Shown here: piece after piece, positions 44,567 to 52,198 of the stretch
Layout: the number at the start of each line of letters is the position of its first letter
Position numbering within the stretch: position 1 is the stretch's first letter
From: Sphingobacterium spiritivorum
GTDB taxonomy: Bacteria > Bacteroidota > Bacteroidia > Sphingobacteriales > Sphingobacteriaceae
Assembly (NCBI RefSeq): GCF_016724845.1
Contig: NZ_CP068082.1
Coordinates: forward strand, 3,410,001 to 3,474,000
Length of the DNA stretch: 64,000 bases
Reading direction: 5' to 3'
Translations under genes and position numbers: made by a program
Notes under the pieces: model-generated
The model's database searches: none
What the model saw: the letters and a program-made list of their open reading frames with translations, nothing else
Told to the model about the DNA's origin: nothing

Positions 44567-45523
44567 ATGAAGAAAAGAAATTTTTGGATCTGTAGTGTTA
44601 TTTTGCTTCTTTTAACGTCTTGTGCTTCGAGTCGTTCAAAGACTATAAACAGCAATATTCTGACATTGAGAGACAGCTACTGTAAGTCCCCTTTTATTTA
44701 TGATTATAAGAATGTAGTGCCGTCCTATAACTCGGATTCTATTCTGAATGCCAATATTTCCCTGCGTAAATCATTCTCTGATCAGAGTATTTTAATACTG
44801 AATGCCTTAGGGAATGTAGATGAAGTGGAAGCCATTATGAAACTGAAAAGTGATTCGACAATGGCATCTCAGTTGAAAATTCTTCAGCTTAAAAATGTAA
44901 TTAACAATAAGATTAGTATTTCATTGACAGAACTCGATGCTGTTGCTGCTGAATATGACTGTGAAGGAGAACGTGTGGCGCAGATGGGAAATTTTGTAGA
45001 TAATATAAATGCCAGTAAATCCAATAAACTAATTTTATACTCCATCGTAGCAGGAGCTGCAACCTCTATTGCCGGTGGAATAGTCAAAAATGATATGTGG
45101 AGTGATATTATCGGTATTGGCGGTGGCGTGTTGGGAGCGGGGTTTGGATTGGCAACCTTCAATCCTAAGGGTAGAAAAGTGGAATTTATACATGGAAGAA
45201 ATCTGCTGCGTGATGTATGGCATGAAAAGTTGGAATCCCCTAATTTTCCTCCTTTTATCTGGTATATGTTTACGGAAAAGAAATTCTCCAACAGAGGTGA
45301 AAAATCATTGATTCAGAATATGAAGGAGCGTTGGTTGAAATATCAGTTTGCCGGCGATACAGAATCTGCAGATAAATCAGTTATCTTTAGTGACGGAGGT
45401 CAATACCTTGCGGAAGACTTACATAACAGAGCGACTATGCTTAATCAAATGCAATCAGCTACACGTACAATTAATCAGAATATTAGTTATCTATTGCTGG
45501 AACTGGACAAACTGATTATTTAG
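44567..45523 (+). CDS. Lipoprotein with glycine-rich membrane segment (unknown function)
   Basis: A 318-residue protein with a lipoprotein signal (ICSVILLLLTSC, lipid on Cys19). A helical region rich in charged residues follows. A double hydrophobic segment at about 155-198 is very rich in Gly and Ala (IVAGAATSIAGGIV and IIGIGGGVLGAGFG), resembling glycine-zipper hairpins. The C-terminal part is a long helical stretch (about 260-318). I do not recognise the family. It is followed by a strong hairpin and stands alone. Confidence 0.7.
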   Translation: MKKRNFWICSVILLLLTSCASSRSKTINSNILTLRDSYCKSPFIYDYKNVVPSYNSDSILNANISLRKSFSDQSILILNALGNVDEVEAIMKLKSDSTMASQLKILQLKNVINNKISISLTELDAVAAEYDCEGERVAQMGNFVDNINASKSNKLILYSIVAGAATSIAGGIVKNDMWSDIIGIGGGVLGAGFGLATFNPKGRKVEFIHGRNLLRDVWHEKLESPNFPPFIWYMFTEKKFSNRGEKSLIQNMKERWLKYQFAGDTESADKSVIFSDGGQYLAEDLHNRATMLNQMQSATRTINQNISYLLLELDKLII

Positions 45524-45532
45524 AATAGTTGT

Positions 45533-45564
45533 ATATGATAAGAAAATTTGTTTTCTTGTCATAT
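45533..45564 (+). terminator. Terminator-like hairpin after lipoprotein gene
   Basis: A 14-bp stem with one T-G wobble (45533-45546 with 45551-45564) and a 4-nt TTTG loop, starting 9 bp past the stop. No clean T run follows. Confidence 0.6.
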
Positions 45565-45591
45565 GAAAAGCAAATCAGACAGGAATGACAT

Positions 45592-45599
45592 TATATTTG
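45592..45599 (+). promoter_or_regulatory. Putative -7 box of the DUF4287 gene
   Basis: TATATTTG, 45 bp upstream of the ATG at 45645, fits TAnnTTTG. Confidence 0.4.
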
Positions 45600-45644
45600 G
45601 TTACTGTCAACAATAGAAATTAATCTAACATAGAAATAACACAT

Positions 45645-45863
45645 ATGTCCTTTCAAACGTATTTAGAAAATATCGAGGCCAAAACGGGGAAGAGTCCGGA
45701 AGATCTGCAAGCCTTAGCTACAGAAAAGGGTTTCCTAGAAAATGGAAAACTAAAACCTGATGTTAAAGCTGCACAGATAATAGAATGGCTCAAAGCAGAC
45801 TTTGATCTTGGACACGGACATGCGATGTCTATATATGCTTATTTTAAAGGAAAGAGATCTTAA
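45645..45863 (+). CDS. DUF4287 domain protein
   Basis: A 72-residue protein covering one DUF4287 domain: 'YLENIEAKTGKSPEDLQALATEKG', then 'KAAQIIEWLKADFDLGHGHAMSIYAYF'. The conserved 'W-x-x-x-x-x-LGHGHAM' pattern is intact. The biochemical role is not known; longer relatives fuse this unit to other domains. It is monocistronic between a -7 box and two hairpins. Confidence 0.88.
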   Translation: MSFQTYLENIEAKTGKSPEDLQALATEKGFLENGKLKPDVKAAQIIEWLKADFDLGHGHAMSIYAYFKGKRS

Positions 45864-45942
45864 TCTAACTTTGGTTAGGGAGGTACAGGTTTTCCCAAAA
45901 AACCTGCTTATTAAGGAGATATTATACTCCTATGAAAAACAG

Positions 45943-45993
45943 AAAAACCGGCAGTAGCATCATAAATCGGATGGAGCTGTCGGTTTTTATTTT
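45943..45993 (+). terminator. Intrinsic terminator of the DUF4287 gene
   Basis: A 12-bp stem AAAAACCGGCAG/CTGTCGGTTTTT (one G-T wobble) with a 22-nt loop, followed by TATTTTAAT. Confidence 0.7.
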
Positions 45994-46190
45994 AATAGAG
46001 TTTGTTGTTCAAAGTTGAAATAAAAGCTTGGAATAGTGAAATTCAATCATTGTTTTGTTGAAATTTAATTTTAACGCATTTTGATTAAACTTTTCGGTAA
46101 TTAACAACTTTTTTATTTGTAATTATTTTATATCAAAGCTGATAATGGTTTAGAAAATAAAAAAATATTATTCCATTTTAATTTATTCAG

Positions 46191-46198
46191 TATATTTG
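46191..46198 (+). promoter_or_regulatory. Putative -7 box of FN3/propeller lipoprotein gene
   Basis: TATATTTG, 26 bp upstream of the ATG at 46225, fits TAnnTTTG. No -33 TTG at the expected distance. Confidence 0.45.
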
Positions 46199-46224
46199 CT
46201 TTTCAACTATTATTAATTTATTTT

Positions 46225-47826
46225 ATGTCAAATATTTGTCGGTTTTTAAAGTGCTTTTTAATTCTGTTTGTCTTAATTCTGGCTTTTTCATCTTGTCAGA
46301 AGAATGAGGAAAAACTAAACAAGGAAGATATTCAGCTTGAATATCGATTGGATCTTCTGGACAAACAGACTGTAAAAATTAATGATAACATTAAAATAGT
46401 CCAGCAACAAAATAAAATTAGTCTTGAAGAGTCTAAAATTCTATTAGATATTAATACAGGTGTTAACAAACTTATTTCTGGTATAAGGAATAACTATTCG
46501 AATATGTATAATTATAAGATACAGTTGACAGATGAATTAAAGATGATAGATCAAAATATTGGAAATGCTATTTCCGTCCTATCTTCACCTGATATAGTTA
46601 ATACATTGAAGCAGTTTACTGAAAATCTGAAAGAAGATAAATTGCTAAATAACATTATGGCAAAGGATGTAGAGTACTTAACACAGTTTGTCACCAATTT
46701 TGGCTCAGATATAGAATTTATCAAAAGAGGAGAACTGAATCCTACATTGGATAGACCTATCGAAGTCATTGCATCAAAAGGAGATTTTGGAAAGCAAATA
46801 ACAGTTACTTGGGTGAATATGCCACAAGCTACAAATTATCAATTATATAGGTTTAGTGCTGTTAAAAATGATTATGAATTAATTTATGAAGGTAATTCAA
46901 ATGAATTTGTAGATAAATCGACTGTAGTTCCTTATACAAAAGTTTATTATAAAGTCAGGATATACAATAACCCAAAAAGTTACAGTCCTTTTAGTGATGT
47001 AGTGTATGGATATCTTTCAGGTAAAAATTACAGTCAGTATCTTTTCTTTGGTTATGAAGGAAATACTCCTGGGCTATTGGGACTAATTTTACACCTGTCT
47101 ACTGATCAGGAAAACAATATCTATTTATCAGATGATTATAATAAATGGGTCCAAAAATTTGATAGTAAAGGTGTTTTTAGAGAGATATATCATAATGGAA
47201 ATTCTCCAAGAGGATCTACATTTCTTAAAAATGGAAATGCTGTAATAACCACTACACAGACAAATACTTATGTCAAGATTTTTGATAAAAATAAAAATAT
47301 CGTAAAACAGTGGGGATCTTATGGTACTTCTGATACACAATTTCAAAATATTGAACAGATTACCGTAGATGATGAAGATAATATCTATTTAATTGATGGG
47401 ACGGGCAATAGTGTGAAAAAGTACGATTCTAACGGTAACTTTCTGCTTAAATTCACCGCTACCATACGGACAGCTCAACAGACTGATGGACCATATCCTA
47501 TGGGGATTACATTTATGAATGGAAAAATATTTGTAAGCTCTGCAAGAAATGGTTTGATACGCACATATGACAAAAATGGTAATTTTGTATCAATGTGGGA
47601 TACAGGATCAAAATATGGAAATGATTTAAGTTCTTTTGATGGTAAATTATATATTGCTTGTGACGGATATATTATGAAAACAGATGAGAAAGGTGAAGTA
47701 AGGGAAAAAATTGGTGAGACAGAATTAAAAGGTAGAATCTTATCGGGATTATCTGTTAATAAAAATGGAGAAGTCGTAGTGAGTGATCCCTACAGCCGAA
47801 AGATCTTTGTATTTAAACAAATATAA
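46225..47826 (+). CDS. Lipoprotein with coiled coil, FN3 domain and NHL-like beta-propeller
   Basis: A 533-residue surface-type lipoprotein. The lipidated Cys24 follows LILAFSS. A long charged helical/coiled-coil region spans about 28-170. One fibronectin type III-like domain covers about 178-265 ('QITVTWVNMPQATNYQLYRF', 'YTKVYYKVRIYN'). A propeller of NHL-like repeats follows (about 275-533), each reading roughly D-x-x-N-I-Y-L-x-D with V-x-K-(F/Y)-D-S-x-G. It probably binds carbohydrate, protein or cell-surface ligands. The gene is more AT-rich and Lys/Asn-rich than its neighbours, suggesting a younger or transferred gene. Confidence 0.82.
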   Translation: MSNICRFLKCFLILFVLILAFSSCQKNEEKLNKEDIQLEYRLDLLDKQTVKINDNIKIVQQQNKISLEESKILLDINTGVNKLISGIRNNYSNMYNYKIQLTDELKMIDQNIGNAISVLSSPDIVNTLKQFTENLKEDKLLNNIMAKDVEYLTQFVTNFGSDIEFIKRGELNPTLDRPIEVIASKGDFGKQITVTWVNMPQATNYQLYRFSAVKNDYELIYEGNSNEFVDKSTVVPYTKVYYKVRIYNNPKSYSPFSDVVYGYLSGKNYSQYLFFGYEGNTPGLLGLILHLSTDQENNIYLSDDYNKWVQKFDSKGVFREIYHNGNSPRGSTFLKNGNAVITTTQTNTYVKIFDKNKNIVKQWGSYGTSDTQFQNIEQITVDDEDNIYLIDGTGNSVKKYDSNGNFLLKFTATIRTAQQTDGPYPMGITFMNGKIFVSSARNGLIRTYDKNGNFVSMWDTGSKYGNDLSSFDGKLYIACDGYIMKTDEKGEVREKIGETELKGRILSGLSVNKNGEVVVSDPYSRKIFVFKQI

Positions 47827-47836
47827 TATATTTACT

Positions 47837-47871
47837 ATTCTTTCTGTATAATACTTTTATACAGAAAGAAT
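47837..47871 (+). terminator. Strong hairpin after propeller lipoprotein gene
   Basis: A perfect 15-bp stem (47837-47851 with 47857-47871, ATTCTTTCTGTATAA and its complement) with a 5-nt loop, starting 10 bp past the stop. No T-tract follows. Confidence 0.7.
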
Positions 47872-47958
47872 AATTATAATGATTAATTATTATTGACTCT
47901 TTGCATGTAATAATTTTTATCATCGCAATTATCACTTTTCAGAATATTATATAAACTG

Positions 47959-47966
47959 TAATTTTG
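47959..47966 (+). promoter_or_regulatory. Putative -7 box of threonine aldolase gene
   Basis: TAATTTTG, 27 bp upstream of the ATG at 47994, fits TAnnTTTG. A TTG at 47964 that could be read as a start lies inside this box. Confidence 0.45.
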
Positions 47967-47993
47967 CTTCCATATTTTAAATGTGATTCCAGC

Positions 47994-49025
47994 ATGTACA
48001 GTTTTAAAAATGATTACTCAGAAGGTGCCCATCCCCATATTATTGATCAGCTTGTCCGGACCAATCTTATCCAGCAGAACGGCTACGGTGGAGATGAATA
48101 TTGTATCGAAGCTAAAGAAATTTTAAGACGTGAACTGGAGAATCCGGGTGCTGCTGTTTATTTTGTATCCGGCGGCACACAGGCAAACCTTATTTCTATA
48201 GCATCCTTATTACGTACTCATGAGGCCGTCATCAGTGCGACTACAGGACATATCTTTGCTAATGAAACAGGAGCAATAGAATCTACAGGACATAAGGTGA
48301 TTGCTGTAGACAAATCGGATGGAAAGCTAGAGCCTGCGGATATAGAGCGTGTGCTATCCGCACATTCGCTTGCTCCGCATATGGTCAAACCCCGACTGGT
48401 TTATATCTCCAATTCAACAGAAATAGGAACACACTATACGAAAACAGAATTGCAGCAACTATCGGTATGCTGCCGCAAAAATAGTTTACTTCTGTATATG
48501 GACGGAGCCCGGCTGGGGCATGCACTTACTGCAGCTGAAAATGATCTGACACTGGCGGATATTTCCCGGCTTACAGATATATTTTACATCGGTGCCACTA
48601 AAAACGGCGGGCTGCTCGGAGAAGCGATAGTGCTGCCGGATCCTACTCTTCATCCGGATTTTGACTTTGTGATCAAGCAAAAGGGAGGGCTACTTTCCAA
48701 AGGCAGGTTGTTGGGAATTCAATTTATGGAACTGTTCAGGGACGGGCTATACTTTAGGCTGGCACAGCATGCTAATGCTATGGCAATGAAAATAGCTCAT
48801 GCGGTGAAAGAATGTAAATATGATATGCTTACGGTATCGTTCACCAATCAGATTTTCCCTATTTTTCCTTTACATGTAATCGAAGAGCTGAGTACGAAGT
48901 ATGATTTTTATGTATGGAAGCAGATCGATGGATCGCACTCGGCTGTCCGACTGATTACCTCGTGGGCTACAGAGGAATATTATGTAGACGAATTTATCAA
49001 AGACCTGAAGCGTATATCATCATAA
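47994..49025 (+). CDS. ltaE: Low-specificity threonine aldolase
   Basis: A 343-residue PLP enzyme cleaving L-threonine or L-allo-threonine to glycine and acetaldehyde. 'FKNDYSEGAHPHIIDQL' is the opening seen in the family. The PLP Lys203 lies in IGATKNGG, and 'DGARLGHAL' near residue 170 holds the PLP-ring Asp. I take the ATG at 47994 because the N-terminus then matches the family. It is monocistronic; the symbol assumes equivalence to LtaE and could be a related beta-eliminating lyase. Confidence 0.85.
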   Translation: MYSFKNDYSEGAHPHIIDQLVRTNLIQQNGYGGDEYCIEAKEILRRELENPGAAVYFVSGGTQANLISIASLLRTHEAVISATTGHIFANETGAIESTGHKVIAVDKSDGKLEPADIERVLSAHSLAPHMVKPRLVYISNSTEIGTHYTKTELQQLSVCCRKNSLLLYMDGARLGHALTAAENDLTLADISRLTDIFYIGATKNGGLLGEAIVLPDPTLHPDFDFVIKQKGGLLSKGRLLGIQFMELFRDGLYFRLAQHANAMAMKIAHAVKECKYDMLTVSFTNQIFPIFPLHVIEELSTKYDFYVWKQIDGSHSAVRLITSWATEEYYVDEFIKDLKRISS

Positions 49026-49113
49026 TACCAGGCGAATGATATAATATGGATATTCTTGATCTGTCCGGTAATTGTTTTCGGATAGCAATACAACTTGTAA
49101 TTTCTTTTTTTTG

Positions 49114-49632
49114 TTAGCGCAAATGATACCAGAAATGGAGTTGATTTTCATAATCAAAAATCTCTTTTGCTTCAAAGCCTAGTTTTTCCAGCACTTTTTT
49201 TGAATCCAGATTATTAATGTCTGATATGGCATGGATAGAGTAGTTTGTCAGGTGCGTTTTGGCATATTGCAAACAGGCTTTACCGCTTTCTGTGGCATAT
49301 CCCTGGCCCCAGGCTTCCTGAACAAAACGGTAACCGATATCCAGATAGTCAATATGATTATTCGTCATTACTTTGATCAGTTTAAAACCAGACCATCCGA
49401 TAAATTCATTTGATTCTTTTTGGATCACAGCCCATCTTCCGATTCCATGTTCCTGATATTGCTTTCGTATGAAGGCAATAACTTCAGACGCCTGTTTTTC
49501 GGTCGTCAGTGGCTTGCCTCCGAGGTATCTGTGAACTTCAGGATTAGAATCTAATCTGAAAATACCTCTGCAATCAGAATCCTCCAGTTCTCTGATTATT
49601 AATCTTTCCGTTTCAATTATTACTTTTCCCAT
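49114..49632 (-). CDS. RimJ/RimL-type GNAT N-acetyltransferase
   Basis: A 172-residue acetyltransferase. It begins IETERLIIRELEDSDC, the standard opening of the RimJ/RimL family. 'DIGYRFVQEAWGQGYATESGKAC' holds the acetyl-CoA loop, and 'NLDSKKVLEKLGFEAKE' is the terminal GNAT segment. The substrate cannot be predicted. It stands alone between threonine aldolase (convergent) and a 264-bp gap. Confidence 0.9.
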   Translation of the reverse strand: MGKVIIETERLIIRELEDSDCRGIFRLDSNPEVHRYLGGKPLTTEKQASEVIAFIRKQYQEHGIGRWAVIQKESNEFIGWSGFKLIKVMTNNHIDYLDIGYRFVQEAWGQGYATESGKACLQYAKTHLTNYSIHAISDINNLDSKKVLEKLGFEAKEIFDYENQLHFWYHLR

Positions 49633-49896
49633 GTTAGATATGTCCTAAATTAAAAAAAGTCTCGCTTTACTGCAATACACTGATTTCGAAAAATGAAAGA
49701 TTAATGTAAATTTTGTTAAATATAGGGTTAATAGTCTGTAAATATGAGCAGAAACGTTGTTAACAAGTCTTGTGCTGAAGAAATATGTTGCATTTAGCTG
49801 ACAATTTTCCATGTTTTCTATTGTCAGAAGATAATATATTCCGGGAGTGACTGAGAAAGAATCTGATTTGATGAAAACAGGTGGTATTAAAGATAG

Positions 49897-50427
49897 TTAT
49901 GCCTTATAATCGCCGTTGTTCCATAGCTTCTCTGTTATTTCCTTGATCCCATACTCAAAGTAGTTTCCGTTTTTATCCTTGTTGCGCTGAAAAAGTTTGG
50001 GATCATAGGACTTGAAATTTAATTTTAAGAATTTATCGAAGTATCCGTTGCCAAAGGTAAGATGTAAGTGGAACGTAGACCGGAATGAATTTGTACTGTC
50101 CTCATACTCTTCATAGGTCTTTAACCGGCGTACTATTTCGGAAAGTTCCTCTATAGTAATATTATCTGTTTTTTCAGGATCCGGAAGGCTGATGTCAAAA
50201 GCCAATGCTTCGGCTCCGCTTTCTTCCCACCATTCCCAGAGGTTAAATGAAGACATTTCTTTGCCGGTAAGAAGGTGTAAGTGCTGTTCAAGCCTTTTGT
50301 ATTCAACCAGTTCTTCATCTCCATGCTCATCGCAATAGTTTGTGTAGTCTAGTATGAGTTTTAGTACTTCCGGATAAAGTTTTTCTGCGATATTCAGACG
50401 AGGCTCTATTTCTTTTCTCAATTCCAT
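49897..50427 (-). CDS. Conserved-looking hypothetical protein
   Basis: A 176-residue soluble acidic protein. I do not recognise its family. It is mostly helical in its first 120 residues with a 'SSFNLWEWWEES' stretch and an EL/ER-rich helix, and ends in a mixed region (THLHLTFGNGYFDKFLKLNF, then YFEYGIKEITEKLW). No signal peptide or membrane segment. It starts 11 bp after the Nudix gene on the same strand, so both are likely co-transcribed. Codon usage resembles its neighbours. Confidence 0.65.
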   Translation of the reverse strand: MELRKEIEPRLNIAEKLYPEVLKLILDYTNYCDEHGDEELVEYKRLEQHLHLLTGKEMSSFNLWEWWEESGAEALAFDISLPDPEKTDNITIEELSEIVRRLKTYEEYEDSTNSFRSTFHLHLTFGNGYFDKFLKLNFKSYDPKLFQRNKDKNGNYFEYGIKEITEKLWNNGDYKA

Positions 50428-50438
50428 AAATTCAGGAT

Positions 50439-50834
50439 TTAATCTTTAATGATATTGCCAGATAAGAATTCTTTTACTATGGGAATATCCGCTTCTGCCC
50501 AGTCATAGTTCATTAATTGTTGTCTGGAGACCCATATAGCCTGTGCATGTTCCTGAGGAGTGAGTTCTCCGGCTATTACTGTGCACACAAAAGGAAATAA
50601 TTGGAGGGAAAAATCAGTATAATGGTGTTCCACCATTTGCAAAGGTTCATTTACCTCAATATGGAGATGCAGTTCTTCTTTTATTTCCCTTATGAGGCAG
50701 TCTTTTTTACTTTCTCCGGCTTCTATTTTTCCTCCGGGAAATTCCCATTTTAAAGGTAGCTTCATCTTCTCTGACCGTTGACAGATCAGAATTTTCTCCT
50801 GATTGATAATGAGTGCACATGTAACATATAACAT
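50439..50834 (-). CDS. MutT-like Nudix hydrolase (NTP pyrophosphohydrolase)
   Basis: A 131-residue Nudix enzyme. The Nudix box is intact: GGKIEAGESKKDCLIREIKEELHL, around residues 34-57. 'KLPLKWEFPGGK' precedes it as in MutT, and 'QAIWVSRQQLMNYDWAEADIPIV' is the typical C-terminal part. MutT removes 8-oxo-dGTP from the nucleotide pool; this protein may do so or hydrolyse other (deoxy)NTPs. It is first in a two-gene unit with the hypothetical protein downstream. Confidence 0.88.
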   Translation of the reverse strand: MLYVTCALIINQEKILICQRSEKMKLPLKWEFPGGKIEAGESKKDCLIREIKEELHLHIEVNEPLQMVEHHYTDFSLQLFPFVCTVIAGELTPQEHAQAIWVSRQQLMNYDWAEADIPIVKEFLSGNIIKD

Positions 50835-50927
50835 ATGAAGTGAAGATACACAAATCTGAATGCAAGATCAATAAGAAAAGTATGGAATGTAAGAGTCAGA
50901 AAGGAGGGAAGGGGCATTGTCTGAAAA

Positions 50928-50967
50928 TTAACAGACCATGTACAACGCACTTAACATGGTCTGTTAA
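50928..50967 (-). terminator. Intrinsic terminator of the lipoprotein gene
   Basis: A perfect 14-bp stem TTAACAGACCATGT with its complement and a 12-nt loop, followed on the minus strand by a T-rich tract (AATTTTC). It is 6 bp past the lipoprotein stop. Confidence 0.8.
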
Positions 50968-50973
50968 TTCTGT

Positions 50974-51447
50974 TTATTTTTTAGCGTGATCGCGTTCAAA
51001 TTTACCTGAAGCCTCATTCACACCATTCGCCATTACTTCGAGCGCATTGTTGATGTTATTTAGTAACTGCTGCTCTGTAGCCGGATCCTCTTTTTTGTTT
51101 TTGCGCAGATCAATTAGTTTAGGATAATCTTCAGCAACAATTTTTTTGTATCCTTTTAGCCCTGTAAGGATTGCGGTCTGAAGGTTTGCGTCTCCGTTGA
51201 AGTCTCCAATTTCCTCTACTTTTTTGATGTCTTTATCCAGAGCTGTGCTCCATTCCTGTTGTACTTTTCCTGCTTTGTCAAAGTCCCCGGCCTGCATTGC
51301 ACTGTTCATTTCTGTGATATTCTTTTCCCCGCCATTGATAACAGTCATGAGTTCATTGTTATACTCTACAGGATCTTTTTTTGCACCACAGCTCATAATC
51401 AGCAGAACCGGTAACATCAGCAAACTTTTTGAAATAATGTTTTTCAT
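50974..51447 (-). CDS. Small lipoprotein of LIC11966-like type (tentative)
   Basis: A 157-residue lipoprotein: signal LLMLPVLLIMSC with lipid on Cys20. The mature part is a helical bundle rich in Lys, Asp, Asn and Glu with no Cys or aromatic cluster; 'NELMTVINGGEKNITEMNSAM' and 'ALEVMANGVNEASGKFERD' are its ends. Its shape resembles LIC11966-family surface proteins but I cannot confirm this. It is monocistronic with its own -7 box and terminator. Confidence 0.65.
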   Translation of the reverse strand: MKNIISKSLLMLPVLLIMSCGAKKDPVEYNNELMTVINGGEKNITEMNSAMQAGDFDKAGKVQQEWSTALDKDIKKVEEIGDFNGDANLQTAILTGLKGYKKIVAEDYPKLIDLRKNKKEDPATEQQLLNNINNALEVMANGVNEASGKFERDHAKK

Positions 51448-51499
51448 GTTTTTTAAATTAGTTTATAAATATGATAGCCTCATTCATTCAGGCACTTTA

Positions 51500-51507
51500 C
51501 AAAAGTA
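51500..51507 (-). promoter_or_regulatory. Putative -7 box of the small lipoprotein gene
   Basis: TACTTTTG on the minus strand, 52 bp upstream of the ATG, fits TAnnTTTG. Confidence 0.4.
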
Positions 51508-51563
51508 GAGCTAAATGAAAAGGGATAGTATCCCCAAAATCAGTGATTTTGATTATGGAGATA

Positions 51564-52193
51564 TTATTTTCTGATCAATCCGTATTCTAAAGCTAATCCG
51601 ATAACTGAAGCGATGTTTTTTACCTTAAATTTTTCGATCAGATTTTTCCGATGACTTTCTACAGTATGTGAACTGATAAAGAGTACATCTGCAATTTCTG
51701 TTGAGGTAAGACCTTTGGCTGCTTCCTGTAGTATTTCTTTTTCCCGACGTGTTATTTTAGGGACATTGCGCAGACCCTCTGCTGTCTTCTTATCCATGAT
51801 CAGCTTTGATTGCGCACATAGAAAACGCTCTCCGGCATATACTGTCTGAATGCCTGTAATGATTTCGGCTCCGGAAGCATTTTTCTGAATATAACCTGAT
51901 GCACCTTCGCTCAGCATGCTGTTGATAACTGCAAATTCGTTATGTACACTCAGAGCTATAATCTTCATATCCGGGTGTGCCGATTTGAGCCTGGCTACTA
52001 ATTCTATACTGTTGATATCGGGAAGATTGATATCCAGAAGCAGAATATCCGGTTGTTTTTCTTTCAGTCCGGCTACCAGAGATGCGCCGTCGGTGAAGCA
52101 GGCTGCAAGATTCAGATCTTCTTCTGTAGCCAGTACATTTTTTAAACCTTCCAATACCATCGGATGGTCATCTGTGATCATAATTTCTATCAT
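51564..52193 (-). CDS. NarL/LuxR-type response regulator
   Basis: A 209-residue regulator with a receiver domain (1-120, phospho-acceptor Asp54 in LLLDINLPD) and a LuxR-type helix-turn-helix at about 145-205 ('RREKEILQEAAKGLTSTEIAD', 'HTVESHRKNL'). It starts 5 bp after the histidine kinase stop, so the pair is one transcription unit. The target genes are unknown. Confidence 0.93.
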   Translation of the reverse strand: MIEIMITDDHPMVLEGLKNVLATEEDLNLAACFTDGASLVAGLKEKQPDILLLDINLPDINSIELVARLKSAHPDMKIIALSVHNEFAVINSMLSEGASGYIQKNASGAEIITGIQTVYAGERFLCAQSKLIMDKKTAEGLRNVPKITRREKEILQEAAKGLTSTEIADVLFISSHTVESHRKNLIEKFKVKNIASVIGLALEYGLIRK

Positions 52194-52198
52194 GCGTA

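Larger units (their letters stand above)
45864..46224. other. Intergenic region with terminators and promoter
   Basis: These 361 bp contain no gene. A hairpin (CAGGTTTT/AAAACCTG, 45886-45906) and the terminator at 45943-45993 end the DUF4287 transcript. The rest is very AT-rich and holds the -7 box of the next gene. Confidence 0.7.

Noticed and set aside
47964..47994. TTG start for threonine aldolase
   Set aside because: It falls within the TAATTTTG box, and the family N-terminus begins at the ATG at 47994.
49897..50834. Phage-like pair (unknown protein plus Nudix)
   Set aside because: No integrase, structural gene or attachment site is nearby, and codon usage is like that of the neighbours.
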